Assembly (NCBI GenBank): GCA_029256705.1
Contig: JAQSXK010000001.1
Span: 248,001-312,000, forward strand
Source: Clostridia bacterium
GTDB taxonomy: Bacteria; Bacillota; Clostridia; TANB77; CAG-465
Length of the DNA stretch: 64,000 nt
Reading direction: 5' to 3'
The notes under the pieces: generated by a model
What the model was told of the DNA's origin: nothing
The model's database searches: none
Seen by the model: the letters and a program-made list of their open reading frames with translations, nothing else
Made by a program: the position numbers and the translations under genes
Shown here: positions 25,477-34,110 of the stretch, piece by piece
Position numbering within the stretch: the stretch's first letter is position 1
How the letters are laid out: each line of letters starts with the position of its first letter

Positions 25477-26385
25477 TTAAAAGCTAATAAAAGTTGGATT
25501 TTCTTTTGTCATATCTATTGTCCCTACTTTATCACCAACGTTGTCTATTATGTCTTTTAAGACTATTATGTTATATTTTAGATTTGTATCGTTTGGAAGA
25601 ATAACTGCAATTTTATCATTTAGATATATTTTCGTTAAAGAATTTTCAAAGCTAACCTTTGTTATATTCTTATCTGGAAACTTAATGTTAACTTCATCTT
25701 TAATTTTTTCATATACTAATATTTTTGAATAATCTATATCATTTATCTTTGTATTAATTTTAACTTCTGTGTCAAAGGTTATTCCATTAACTAATGTTTC
25801 ATCCTCTTTTAAAGATAAATCATTACATACTTCTAATATTATTCCCTCTTTATCTAATCTGTAATACAAATTTTTTTCTTTATTATATGCAAAATATATA
25901 TTTTTTCTTTCAGTTACTTTGATAATAAATTCAGAAGGAAATTTAATAGAAATTTTTACATCAGATACATATGGTATATTTAAAATATCTTTTTTATTAA
26001 TATTAAAAATACTTTTGATCAAATTATCTCCTATTTTAATTTCCGAAGTATTAATGATATTATTTATATCTGATTTTATATTACCAACAACAGAAATTGA
26101 AGTAATATTAAATTTAGGAGTTTTAAGCAAATAATATGATGATGCGATAATAGCAAGCATTATGAGAATCGACACAGTAAGAACTATTACCTTTTTACCA
26201 TTTTTAGGTTCTAACTTACTTATTTTTTTCTTTTTGGTAATCGTTTTACTTTTTGGCATATTAACCTTGTCTTTAGTTACACCTTTTTTATTACTTACTT
26301 TACTATCAGTTTTATTGCCACTAGTTTTGCTACTACTTACTTTACCATTAGTTTTATTACTACTTTTTTTGCTACCCTTGTCCAC
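25477..26385 (-). CDS. divIB: Cell division protein DivIB/FtsQ
   Basis: DivIB (FtsQ) forms a complex with FtsL and DivIC that licenses septal wall synthesis. The 302-residue protein has a long basic cytoplasmic tail of Lys/Ser/Thr/Asn repeats (1 to about 65), one membrane segment (about 68-89), then the extracellular POTRA domain (FNITSISVVGNIKSDIN, about 94-160) and the beta domain with KFPSEFIIKVTERKN, the V-x-E-R motif typical of the family. It uses a GTG start behind AGGGGTG. It is the last gene of the dcw run, after murG. Confidence 0.92.
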   Translation of the reverse strand: MDKGSKKSSNKTNGKVSSSKTSGNKTDSKVSNKKGVTKDKVNMPKSKTITKKKKISKLEPKNGKKVIVLTVSILIMLAIIASSYYLLKTPKFNITSISVVGNIKSDINNIINTSEIKIGDNLIKSIFNINKKDILNIPYVSDVKISIKFPSEFIIKVTERKNIYFAYNKEKNLYYRLDKEGIILEVCNDLSLKEDETLVNGITFDTEVKINTKINDIDYSKILVYEKIKDEVNIKFPDKNITKVSFENSLTKIYLNDKIAVILPNDTNLKYNIIVLKDIIDNVGDKVGTIDMTKENPTFISF

Positions 26386-26417
26386 ACTTTCACCCCTACT
26401 TCTGCGTTACTTCTATA

Positions 26418-27533
26418 TTACTTATTTATTACTTTTTGTATCTGTTCATATATACTTTTATCTACATCTTTTTTCAAAGTTTTTTCAAAGTTATTAGTCA
26501 TACTAATAGACCTACTCTCATTACCTAATATTTCTTTTATTTTAGAATAGAGTAAATCTGCTGTAAGATTTTTTTCCTCAATTATTTCAGCACATCCAAT
26601 TTTTTCCAATACTTTTGCGTTATATAATTGATGATTTTCAGTAGCATAAGGTAGTGGAATAAGTATAGAAGGTTTTTTTGTTATAACAAGTTCGTTTATT
26701 GTTAATGCTCCCGCTCTTGTTATACATAAATCTGAAACCTTATACATTTTATCCATATCATATACAAATTTTTCTAAACGTAAATATTTAGACAAATCTA
26801 TTTTTGACTCTTTTAATTTATTTTGTATTTCATCATAGTTATTTTTCCCAGTAACTAAAATATAAAATATATCTTCATCTAAATTATCTTTTATCATATT
26901 TAATATTGTATTATTTAAAAATTTAGCTCCTTGACTACCAAAGGTCATAAACACAATTTTTTTGTTTATATTAGCTAGATCAAGTTCTTTCTTACATGCT
27001 TCTTTATTTAACTTAAACATTTTTTCCTCATTAAATTTAGAAGGAGTTCCCGTATATACAACATTAGTCATATTATTTAATCGAGGAATTGCATCTTCAA
27101 ATCCAACCATTGTACATGCAGATTTTTTTGCAAGCATTTTAACAGCTAGTCCAGGAAAAGCATTGCTTTCATGAAGCATATAAGGAATTTTTAATTTTCT
27201 GCTTGCAGTCATTACTGGACCACATATATATCCTCCAGTACCAATTACCAAATCAGCTTTAAATTCTTTAAGTATAGTTTCACTATCTTTTATCCCAACA
27301 TAGGCGTTATATAATGCTTTTATATTTTTGAAAGTTAATTTTCTAAGTATTTTTCCTGTTCTTATATTGTATATTTTATATCCTGCCTTTGGAACTAAAT
27401 CATTTTCAAGTCCATTTGCAGTCCCTATAAAAATAATTTCAGATTTAGAATCATTTTTCTTTATTAAATCTGCTATAGCAATACCCGGATTTATATGTCC
27501 TCCGGTTCCTGCACATGTTATTACAACTCTCAT
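26418..27533 (-). CDS. murG: UDP-GlcNAc:undecaprenyl-PP-MurNAc-pentapeptide transferase MurG
   Basis: MurG converts lipid I to lipid II at the inner face of the membrane. The 371 residues show the N-terminal glycine loop TCAGTGGHINPGIAIA (about 5-20), the G-loop VIGTGGYICGPV, the HESNAFPG motif contacting the lipid-linked acceptor, and the donor-site motifs FGSQGA and RAGALTINEL with the downstream PYATENHQLYNA. A GGGGG site precedes the ATG. It lies 12 bases downstream of ftsW in the cluster. Confidence 0.97.
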   Translation of the reverse strand: MRVVITCAGTGGHINPGIAIADLIKKNDSKSEIIFIGTANGLENDLVPKAGYKIYNIRTGKILRKLTFKNIKALYNAYVGIKDSETILKEFKADLVIGTGGYICGPVMTASRKLKIPYMLHESNAFPGLAVKMLAKKSACTMVGFEDAIPRLNNMTNVVYTGTPSKFNEEKMFKLNKEACKKELDLANINKKIVFMTFGSQGAKFLNNTILNMIKDNLDEDIFYILVTGKNNYDEIQNKLKESKIDLSKYLRLEKFVYDMDKMYKVSDLCITRAGALTINELVITKKPSILIPLPYATENHQLYNAKVLEKIGCAEIIEEKNLTADLLYSKIKEILGNESRSISMTNNFEKTLKKDVDKSIYEQIQKVINK

Positions 27534-27545
27534 TTTAGCCCCCTT

Positions 27546-28669
27546 CTACTTACATGTTCTAGAAATATTTAATAAAATCCCCATCGCACATAGGTTTATA
27601 CATAAAGCTGTACCTCCATAACTAAAAAACGGAAGTGGCATACCAGTAACCGGCATCGAACAAGTTACAACAGCTATGTTTATTAGTATTTGAAGCGCAA
27701 ATACACTTGTAATTCCGGTTGCAATTAATGTTCCAAATAATTCTTTACAAGTCATTGCTATATAAAATCCTCTATATATAAAGAAAGCAAATAAAGCAAG
27801 AACTGAAACAGTCCCTATAAGTCCTAATTCTTCACCTAAAACTGAAAATATAAAGTCATTTTGAGCTTCCGGTAACCACAAAAACTTTTGTCTGCTTTGA
27901 CCGTAACCCAAGTCCAAAAACCCCACCTGTACCTATTGCATACAAACTTTGTGCAGCTTGCCAATTATCGCCTTTCAAATCTGCTTCTGGATTTAAAAAC
28001 GCTGTTATTCTCTGCATTCTAAAATCTTCTGAGAATATAAATATACCACCCGCTATTCCAGCTACTAATACAATAGCTATAATAACTTTTGTGTTTAATT
28101 TTATTCCACTTGCAAATATTACAGAGAAAGCACCAACTATCATGATTATTGTTCCACTTAAATGGTTTTGAAAATACATCGCAACACATACTGCTAATAA
28201 CATTAGAATTGTAGGTATATATCCTAACCAATTTCTCAATCTTTTAAAATTTATTGATATAAAGGTCGATACAGCTATTACTAACATTATTTTCATTAAC
28301 TCAGATGGTTGAAATCTAAGTATACCTACTCCTAACCATCTTGTAGCACCCTTAACATTAACACCTATTCCAGGTATTAATACCGCAAGCATAAGTAATA
28401 AGCATATAACAAAACCAACATAAGCAAATTTTTTATATATGTTATAATTTATTTTAGATATAATTATCATTAGAAATATTCCGTAAAACAGCAAAACCTA
28501 ATTGCCTAAATAAGAAATAATTACTATCTGAATATGTATTCAGCGCTGCATATGAACTCGCAGATGCAAGAATAATTAATCCAAAACATATTAATATACA
28601 TATTGAAAGTAGCATCGGATAATCCAAACTTTTCACATTCTTATTATCAAATAACTTATCTTTTATCAT
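27546..28669 (-). CDS. ftsW: Septal peptidoglycan polymerase FtsW, expressed only if two +1 shifts occur at CGG codons
   Basis: FtsW (SEDS family) polymerises lipid II at the septum with its class B PBP partner. Three frames tile one normal-length protein (about 373 residues). The first frame runs from 28669 through YFLFRQLGFAV-L to CGG (28483-28481). Skipping the C gives LGIFLMIIISKINYN and 193 codons, up to GTGGVFGLGL and a second CGG (27903-27901). Skipping that C gives GLGQSRQKFLWLPEAQNDF and EELGLIG, the SEDS signature, and continues to FFSYGGTALCINL and the stop at 27546. Read straight, the frames stop soon after each CGG. The ATG at 28669 has AGGAG; the ATG at 28687 overlaps the mraY end and lacks a site. 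Both junctions fall on conserved glycines. No intact ftsW copy is in the window, and I cannot exclude a second SEDS gene elsewhere. Confidence 0.85.
27901..27903 (-). other. Candidate +1 recoding site 2 of ftsW, TTA-CGG-T
   Basis: CGG in frame after GVFGLGL. Skipping C (base 27903) reads GGT CAA AGC AGA, restoring GQSRQKF of the SEDS signature. An AGGTGGGG about 20 bases upstream is a weak internal ribosome-binding-like sequence. Confidence 0.7.
28481..28483 (-). other. Candidate +1 recoding site 1 of ftsW, TTA-CGG-A
   Basis: CGG in frame after GFAVL. Skipping C (base 28483) reads GGA ATA TTT CTA, restoring the second membrane segment; read straight, the frame ends nine codons later. Confidence 0.7.
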
Positions 28670-28679
28670 ATCTAAACTC

Positions 28680-29633
28680 CTATACATAATATGCTAGAAA
28701 ACATGCTGCAATTGTAACAATCCAAAACATGTTTACTATCAAATTTTCCTTCATTCCAGATAATTCAAAATGATGATGTAAAGGCGCCATTTTAAATAGT
28801 CTTTTCCCTTTTGTAATTTTAAAATATAATACTTGTAATATTACTGATACTGTTTCTAATATACAAATTATTGCTACTATAGCTAAATACAGCGGCATCT
28901 TAAGTATTATTGCAATTGACGCTACTGCACCACCTAAGGCAAGTGAACCTGTATCTCCCATAAATACTTTTGCAGGATAACTATTAAACATTAAGAACGC
29001 TAAACATGTTCCTAGTGTTGTCATCCCTAATATAGTCATTTCTGTATCACCATTTTTCAAAGATATAATTGTGAAAAACGTCATAATTATTGCTACTACA
29101 CCTGTTGCAAGACCATCTAAACCGTCAGTTAAGTTTACTGCATTACTTGAGGCAAGTAGTATAAAAGTAGTAAATAATATAAATGCACCTATAGATAATG
29201 ATAATGGTTCATTTATAAAAGGTATTATAATATCTGTTCCTAAATTAAAAACATTTATATACAAAAATATGAATATTGCAGTTGTTATAACAAGACCTAA
29301 TATTTTTTTCATTGGAGATAGTCCTTTTGTATTTTTTAAAACTAGTTTTTTATAATCATCTATAAAACCAACTATTCCAAAACCTATTATTGCAACTAGA
29401 GGTAATACAAGTATCTTATACGATATACTATTTATACCTAAAATAACTATTATAACCGCCATCATAATTATTCCACCCATAGTTGGCGTACCATTTTTCT
29501 TAATATGTTCCCTAGGTCCATCATCTCTTACTACTTGCCCTACATTAAATTTCTTTAATTTAGGAATTACAATTACACCTAACATTAAGGTTGCTAAAAA
29601 AGATACAACTAAGTTTAGCATTTGTGTATTCAT
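28680..29633 (-). CDS. mraY: Phospho-MurNAc-pentapeptide-transferase MraY
   Basis: MraY makes lipid I by moving phospho-MurNAc-pentapeptide to undecaprenyl phosphate. The 317-residue polytopic protein has GPREHIKKNGTPTMGG (about 39-54), the catalytic FIDDYKK (about 87-95, DD pair), SSNAVNLTDGLDGLA and the cytoplasmic metal-binding loop MAPLHHHFELSG. About ten membrane segments are evident. Its stop lies 11 bases before the chosen ftsW ATG. Confidence 0.97.
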   Translation of the reverse strand: MNTQMLNLVVSFLATLMLGVIVIPKLKKFNVGQVVRDDGPREHIKKNGTPTMGGIIMMAVIIVILGINSISYKILVLPLVAIIGFGIVGFIDDYKKLVLKNTKGLSPMKKILGLVITTAIFIFLYINVFNLGTDIIIPFINEPLSLSIGAFILFTTFILLASSNAVNLTDGLDGLATGVVAIIMTFFTIISLKNGDTEMTILGMTTLGTCLAFLMFNSYPAKVFMGDTGSLALGGAVASIAIILKMPLYLAIVAIICILETVSVILQVLYFKITKGKRLFKMAPLHHHFELSGMKENLIVNMFWIVTIAACFLAYYV

Positions 29634-29649
29634 ATATTTCTCCCCTTTA

Positions 29650-31125
29650 TTACTGATCTATTTCTATATTCTTGTCTGGCATTTCTTTTGCTATTTGTTT
29701 TGCTACTTCTCTATCATCAAAATGAATCTTTTTGTTACCATTTTGTATTTGATATGTTTCATGTCCTTTACCAGCAATAAGTACTATATCGTTTTTCCAA
29801 GCTATCTTCATTGCAAATCTTATAGCTTCTTTTCTATCTTCTACAATTTTATATAATCCATTAGTTTTCTTAATACCTTCTTCTATTTGTTTTATTATAT
29901 CTGCAGGTTTTTCATTTCTTGGATTATCTGTTGTTATAACAGTAAAGTTCGAATATCTCCCAGATATTTCTCCCATTACACTTCTTTTTGTTTTATCCCT
30001 ATTTCCACCACAACCAAATACACAAATTATTCTACCTTTAGCATGTTTCTTTGTGCTTGACAATATAGCTTCTAGACTAGAAGGATTATGCGCATAATCA
30101 ACTATAACTGTAAATGTTTTTCCAACGTCTACAACTTCACTTCTTCCAGGCACTTTAAGTAAAGCTAAAGCCGATAGTATTGAATCCATCTGGCACCCAA
30201 GCATACTACAAACGCCTATTGCAGCTAATGCATTATATACTGTAAATCTTCCTGGTATGTTAACTCTTATAGTTTCAAGCATTTTATTTATATACATTTT
30301 AAATTCAGTATATGAACTATTAACTCTTACATCTGCAGCAGTTAAATTAACTTCGTTATCTAATCCGAATTTAGCTGTTTTACAAGTTATCATTTTAAGT
30401 AAACTATTAGAGTATATATCATCACCATTTATTAATGCAAAATCTGATATAGCAAATAGTTTCGCCTTAGCAGCAAGATATGATTCCATATCATTATGAA
30501 AATCCAAATGTTCTTCAGATAAATTTGTAAATACGCTAATTATATACCTAAGTCCATAAACTCTATTTAACTCTAGCGCATGTGAACTTACTTCCATAAC
30601 GACATATTCTATTTCTTTATCTACCATATCCCTAAATAATTTATGAAGTTCTAAAGACTCTGGTGATGTTCTTTCTGATTCAATAACCACATCTGAATAC
30701 GTTGTACATATTGTACCTATCATTCCAACATTTTTACCTGAAGCAGTTAATATATCTCTTATCATATAGGCAGTTGTGGTTTTTCCTTTAGTTCCAGTTA
30801 TACCTATCAATTTTAATTTTTTTGCAGGATTATCATAATACTTACTTGATAATATACTAAGTGCAATTCTTATGTTTTCAACATATACCAATGTTATATC
30901 CAAGTTTTCTACTTTTTCATCTTTTTCTAATATAATAGCAACTGCTCCATTTTTTATTGCTTCATCTATATAATTATTTCCATCATCTGAGTAACCTTTT
31001 ATTGCAACAAATATATCACCAGAAACTATTTTTTTAGAGTCATATTCTATTTTATTAATTTTTATATTCGTATTTCCTACTACTTTAATTAACGGCATTT
31101 CTTCTAATAAATATTGTAAAATCAT
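29650..31125 (-). CDS. murE: UDP-MurNAc-tripeptide synthetase MurE (meso-DAP type)
   Basis: MurE adds the third amino acid to UDP-MurNAc-L-Ala-D-Glu. The 491-residue ligase shows an N-terminal uridine-binding domain, the ATP loop GITGTKGKTTTAY (about 110-122), MEVSSHALEL, FTNLSEEHLDFH and the C-terminal domain with GCGGNRDKTKR. The amino-acid-specificity motif reads DNPRNE, which in this family marks meso-diaminopimelate rather than lysine. The organism therefore should have DAP-type peptidoglycan and needs the aspartokinase/asd pathway. The ATG follows AGGAGG. Confidence 0.96.
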   Translation of the reverse strand: MILQYLLEEMPLIKVVGNTNIKINKIEYDSKKIVSGDIFVAIKGYSDDGNNYIDEAIKNGAVAIILEKDEKVENLDITLVYVENIRIALSILSSKYYDNPAKKLKLIGITGTKGKTTTAYMIRDILTASGKNVGMIGTICTTYSDVVIESERTSPESLELHKLFRDMVDKEIEYVVMEVSSHALELNRVYGLRYIISVFTNLSEEHLDFHNDMESYLAAKAKLFAISDFALINGDDIYSNSLLKMITCKTAKFGLDNEVNLTAADVRVNSSYTEFKMYINKMLETIRVNIPGRFTVYNALAAIGVCSMLGCQMDSILSALALLKVPGRSEVVDVGKTFTVIVDYAHNPSSLEAILSSTKKHAKGRIICVFGCGGNRDKTKRSVMGEISGRYSNFTVITTDNPRNEKPADIIKQIEEGIKKTNGLYKIVEDRKEAIRFAMKIAWKNDIVLIAGKGHETYQIQNGNKKIHFDDREVAKQIAKEMPDKNIEIDQ

Positions 31126-31291
31126 TTTTTTGGCCTCCTATAATATACATATTTATGTTATATCCCTTATATTACATATTAATGTAATGATTATCCTATG
31201 TTTTATTACTATAACCTTTGAAATCAAGATTATATGATATTTTTTTATATTTTATCATATATAAATCTATTTTTCAAGTTTTTTTTGTATA

Positions 31292-33475
31292 TTAAGGTAG
31301 ATCCATAGTATCAACACACTTTATAGTTACTATTGATCCTTTTTCAATTACTGTTTCAGATGATGGTTCTTGCGTAAGAACATATCCATTTCCAACTATC
31401 CTAATATTAAGACCTACATTTTGTAATACTTTTTTAGCGGTTTCAGTTGATTTATTTCTTAAGTCTGGAACTGAAACAGTTTGTTTTGCATCATTATTTG
31501 TATATACACGTACTGTTGAACCTTCCATCAAACTTGCACCAATTTTTGGTATTTGATCTATAACAACATCTGTAGCATTTAGCTTATTGTCTGATGCTAT
31601 TTTAAATCCGTTTTCAGTTAAAATTTTTGATGCTTCTTCATATGTTTTATTTTTTAAATCCGGTACTACTTTCTCTTGTATATTATTATCTTCTATTGTA
31701 TATTCAGGCTTAACATCTAAATATCTAAGCGATTCATCTAGTATACTACCTACCACTGGAGCACATAGTGTACTACCTTGGTGACCCAAAGGTCCTTTAG
31801 GATCCATTATATTAACTACCACAACAAGTTCTGGATTATTTACTGGAGCGATACCTGCAAAACCAGCCATATAAGTAGAATTAGATCCTCTCCCTATTTC
31901 TGCAGTAGCTGTTTTACCAGCAACTCTATACCCTCTTATTTGTGCTGCTTTAGCAGTACCATACTTAACAGTATCTTCTAGTGCACTAAGTGTTATATCC
32001 GCCGTAGCTTTAGATACTATTTGTTTTATTTTTTGTGATTCAGTCTTTTTTATAAAATCTCCATCTTTAGAACGTACTTCTTTTACAACAAATGGTTTTA
32101 TTAAATATCCACCATTTGCTATTGCAGAATAGTTAACTGCCGTTTGAAGTGTAGTTATTTGTATTGTTTGACCGAATGAAGTTGTAGCTAAGTCTACAGT
32201 TGTCATTTTATCCTTATCATGCATTATACCAGTTGCTTCACCAGGTAAATCTATTCCTGTTTTAGAATATAGATTAAATGCATCCAAATATTTAACATAT
32301 GTATTTATTCCTAATTTAGCACTAACTTGCATAAATACTGGATTACATGAATTCATTACACCCTGCCTTAATGATTCGCTTCCATGAGATCTTGGATATC
32401 TCCAACATTTTATAGTCCATGAATCAACTTTCATACTACCATTACAAAAGAAAGCTCCTGGCGTATCCATATCAGCTACGCCTTCTTCAATTGCTGCTGC
32501 TACTGTAACTACTTTAAAACTTGAACCAGGTTCTGCAGTATCTGAGATTACTTTGTTTCTCCACATAGCATTAAGCTCATTACTTTTTTCTTCTTTAGTC
32601 AAACTATCCCATTTTTGTTTTAGTTCATCAGTATTTGGTGAAAAAGGATCATTCAAATCAAAAGTAGGAGCTGTCGCCATTGCAAGTACTTCTCCAGTAG
32701 ATGGTCTAATTACTACAGCAGTAGCATATGCACCTATATTTTCTTTTAATGCCTTTTTCAAATGTTTTTCTGTTATACTTTGTATTGTTGCATCTATTGT
32801 AAGAATTAAATCTTTTCCGTCAATAGGATCTACATATTGTTCATTTGTAAATGGTGTTTCATTTCCTTTACCATCTGTACTACCTACTATTTTACCAGAA
32901 ATTCCTTTTAATTCTTCTTCATAAGTTGCCTCTATTCCAGCTAATCCTTGGTTATCTGTACCAACGAAACCTAACGTATGTGCTAATAATTCTGAATATG
33001 GATAAACTCTTTTTGTATCTTCATCTATTTTAATTCCATCAATATCATTATCACTTATGTATTTTAAAATTTGCGCTGATTTTTCATTGTCTAATTTTGA
33101 ATAAATAGTTTCTTGTGATGAATTTTTATTAAGTTTAGCCATAACGTCATCTATGCTTATTTCTAATATTTCAGCAAGTTTACTGCCCACTTCTTCCTTT
33201 TTATTTACACTATTAGGAATAATTGTTATTTTGCTTGTTGAAATACTCTGGGCAAATATTTTCTGACCAGTTGCATCATATATAGTACCACGTTTAGCTG
33301 CTACTATTCTTTCTCTTGTTTGCTGCTCATATGCTTTTTCCTGATAATGCTTAGATTTTATAACTTGAATATATACTAATTTTGCAAAAAGTAATACTGT
33401 TATAACTAAACATACTATCAAAATTATTACTATTCTTTTTTTATTTTTTACCGCAACATACGCCAAATTTTTCAC
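31292..33475 (-). CDS. Class B penicillin-binding protein with two PASTA domains (FtsI/SpoVD type)
   Basis: A transpeptidase that cross-links septal peptidoglycan, normally paired with FtsW or SpoVE. The 727 residues contain one N-terminal membrane segment (about 15-37), the dimerisation domain with RGTIYDATGQ, and the catalytic domain: SSFK as the active-site S-x-x-K (about 321-324), SCN as S-x-N (about 380-382), and KTAT in place of the usual K-[ST]-G-T (about 544-547). Two PASTA repeats (about 600-725, VVPDLKNKTYEEA and VPDLRNKSTETA) follow and may bind wall fragments or stabilise the complex. PASTA repeats and the position upstream of murE suit both PBP2B-type FtsI and SpoVD, so I give no symbol. 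The Ala in the third motif is a real difference and may lower beta-lactam affinity. Confidence 0.92.
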   Translation of the reverse strand: MKNLAYVAVKNKKRIVIILIVCLVITVLLFAKLVYIQVIKSKHYQEKAYEQQTRERIVAAKRGTIYDATGQKIFAQSISTSKITIIPNSVNKKEEVGSKLAEILEISIDDVMAKLNKNSSQETIYSKLDNEKSAQILKYISDNDIDGIKIDEDTKRVYPYSELLAHTLGFVGTDNQGLAGIEATYEEELKGISGKIVGSTDGKGNETPFTNEQYVDPIDGKDLILTIDATIQSITEKHLKKALKENIGAYATAVVIRPSTGEVLAMATAPTFDLNDPFSPNTDELKQKWDSLTKEEKSNELNAMWRNKVISDTAEPGSSFKVVTVAAAIEEGVADMDTPGAFFCNGSMKVDSWTIKCWRYPRSHGSESLRQGVMNSCNPVFMQVSAKLGINTYVKYLDAFNLYSKTGIDLPGEATGIMHDKDKMTTVDLATTSFGQTIQITTLQTAVNYSAIANGGYLIKPFVVKEVRSKDGDFIKKTESQKIKQIVSKATADITLSALEDTVKYGTAKAAQIRGYRVAGKTATAEIGRGSNSTYMAGFAGIAPVNNPELVVVVNIMDPKGPLGHQGSTLCAPVVGSILDESLRYLDVKPEYTIEDNNIQEKVVPDLKNKTYEEASKILTENGFKIASDNKLNATDVVIDQIPKIGASLMEGSTVRVYTNNDAKQTVSVPDLRNKSTETAKKVLQNVGLNIRIVGNGYVLTQEPSSETVIEKGSIVTIKCVDTMDLP

Positions 33476-33490
33476 CTCTACTTAATAAAA

Positions 33491-33544
33491 ATAACTAAGA
33501 CATTAAAAGTATATTACATATTACTCGCGTTTTGTCTTAGTTAT
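33491..33544 (-). other. Long-loop inverted repeat between ftsL and the PBP gene
   Basis: Perfect 12 bp arms ATAACTAAGACA (33491-33502) and TGTCTTAGTTAT (33533-33544) around a 30-base loop. On the minus strand it begins 2 bases after the ftsL stop and is followed by TTTTATT. It could be a weak terminator or an RNA processing site that sets PBP expression apart from ftsL. Confidence 0.55.
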
Positions 33545-33546
33545 TA

Positions 33547-34029
33547 CTATTTTATATTATTTATATAACCTTTTATATTTTCAATAATCTCATCTACAAA
33601 ACTTACATTATCTTCTTTTACAACATTTGTATCTTTAGATGTATCTATGTATACCACCTGATTTTTATCTGGTTTTTGCATACCAAGTTTTTGTTTTGCG
33701 TATGCTTCTATTTTTGCTAAATCTGTACTTTGTTCAACATTCATTTCAGTGGCTGCTAAATTTGATTGTACTCTTTCTAACTCGATTTTTAAATTTTGAA
33801 GTGCTAAATTACTTTCACTAATAACATTAAATCTATATGTAATTATCATAAGCATAACAAACAAACAAGAGATAAAAAAAACTGTTTTAACTTTAACTTT
33901 TTCATTCACAACCGTTTTTTTAGATGCTCTTCTTATATTTTTTTTCTCTTCTTTTGGATAATCATCTAAATATTCATATTTTCTAGCTGAAGATCCCGTT
34001 ACATAATTAAACTTTGTATTAGAGGGCAT
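33547..34029 (-). CDS. ftsL: FtsL/DivIC-like septum protein
   Basis: A 160-residue bitopic protein with a basic cytoplasmic N-terminus (about 1-50, rich in Lys), one membrane segment (about 51-70, VFFISCLFVMLMIITY), and an extracellular leucine-zipper coiled coil (LALQNLKIELERVQSNLAATE). It ends with the DivIC-like block TDLAKIEAYAKQKLGMQKPDKNQVVYI. It should bind DivIB and activate the FtsW-PBP pair. Position between rsmH and the PBP fits ftsL. The ATG at 34029 is chosen because the upstream GTG (34041) lies inside the AAAGGAGTG ribosome binding site. Confidence 0.85.
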   Translation of the reverse strand: MPSNTKFNYVTGSSARKYEYLDDYPKEEKKNIRRASKKTVVNEKVKVKTVFFISCLFVMLMIITYRFNVISESNLALQNLKIELERVQSNLAATEMNVEQSTDLAKIEAYAKQKLGMQKPDKNQVVYIDTSKDTNVVKEDNVSFVDEIIENIKGYINNIK

Positions 34030-34110
34030 TATTTCAAACACTCCTTTCCTTTAAAATCTATATAAAATCTAATTTTAATAAATTCATATATTTTAACAAA
34101 ATGTTAATTT

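Noticed and set aside
4127-28483. CGG reassigned to another amino acid (for example Trp, as reported in some Firmicutes)
   Set aside because: In the SLH paralogues the CGG positions align with Arg codons (CGC and CGA), and in the 23101 repeat with Arg. A reassignment also would not restore the frame at the four broken sites.
4127-28483. Classical tRNA slippage with re-pairing in the +1 frame
   Set aside because: Re-pairing would need CCA to CAC or TTA to TAC, which are mismatched. Only CTT to TTC is even partly plausible, so a stall with out-of-frame decoding, or quadruplet decoding, is the better model.
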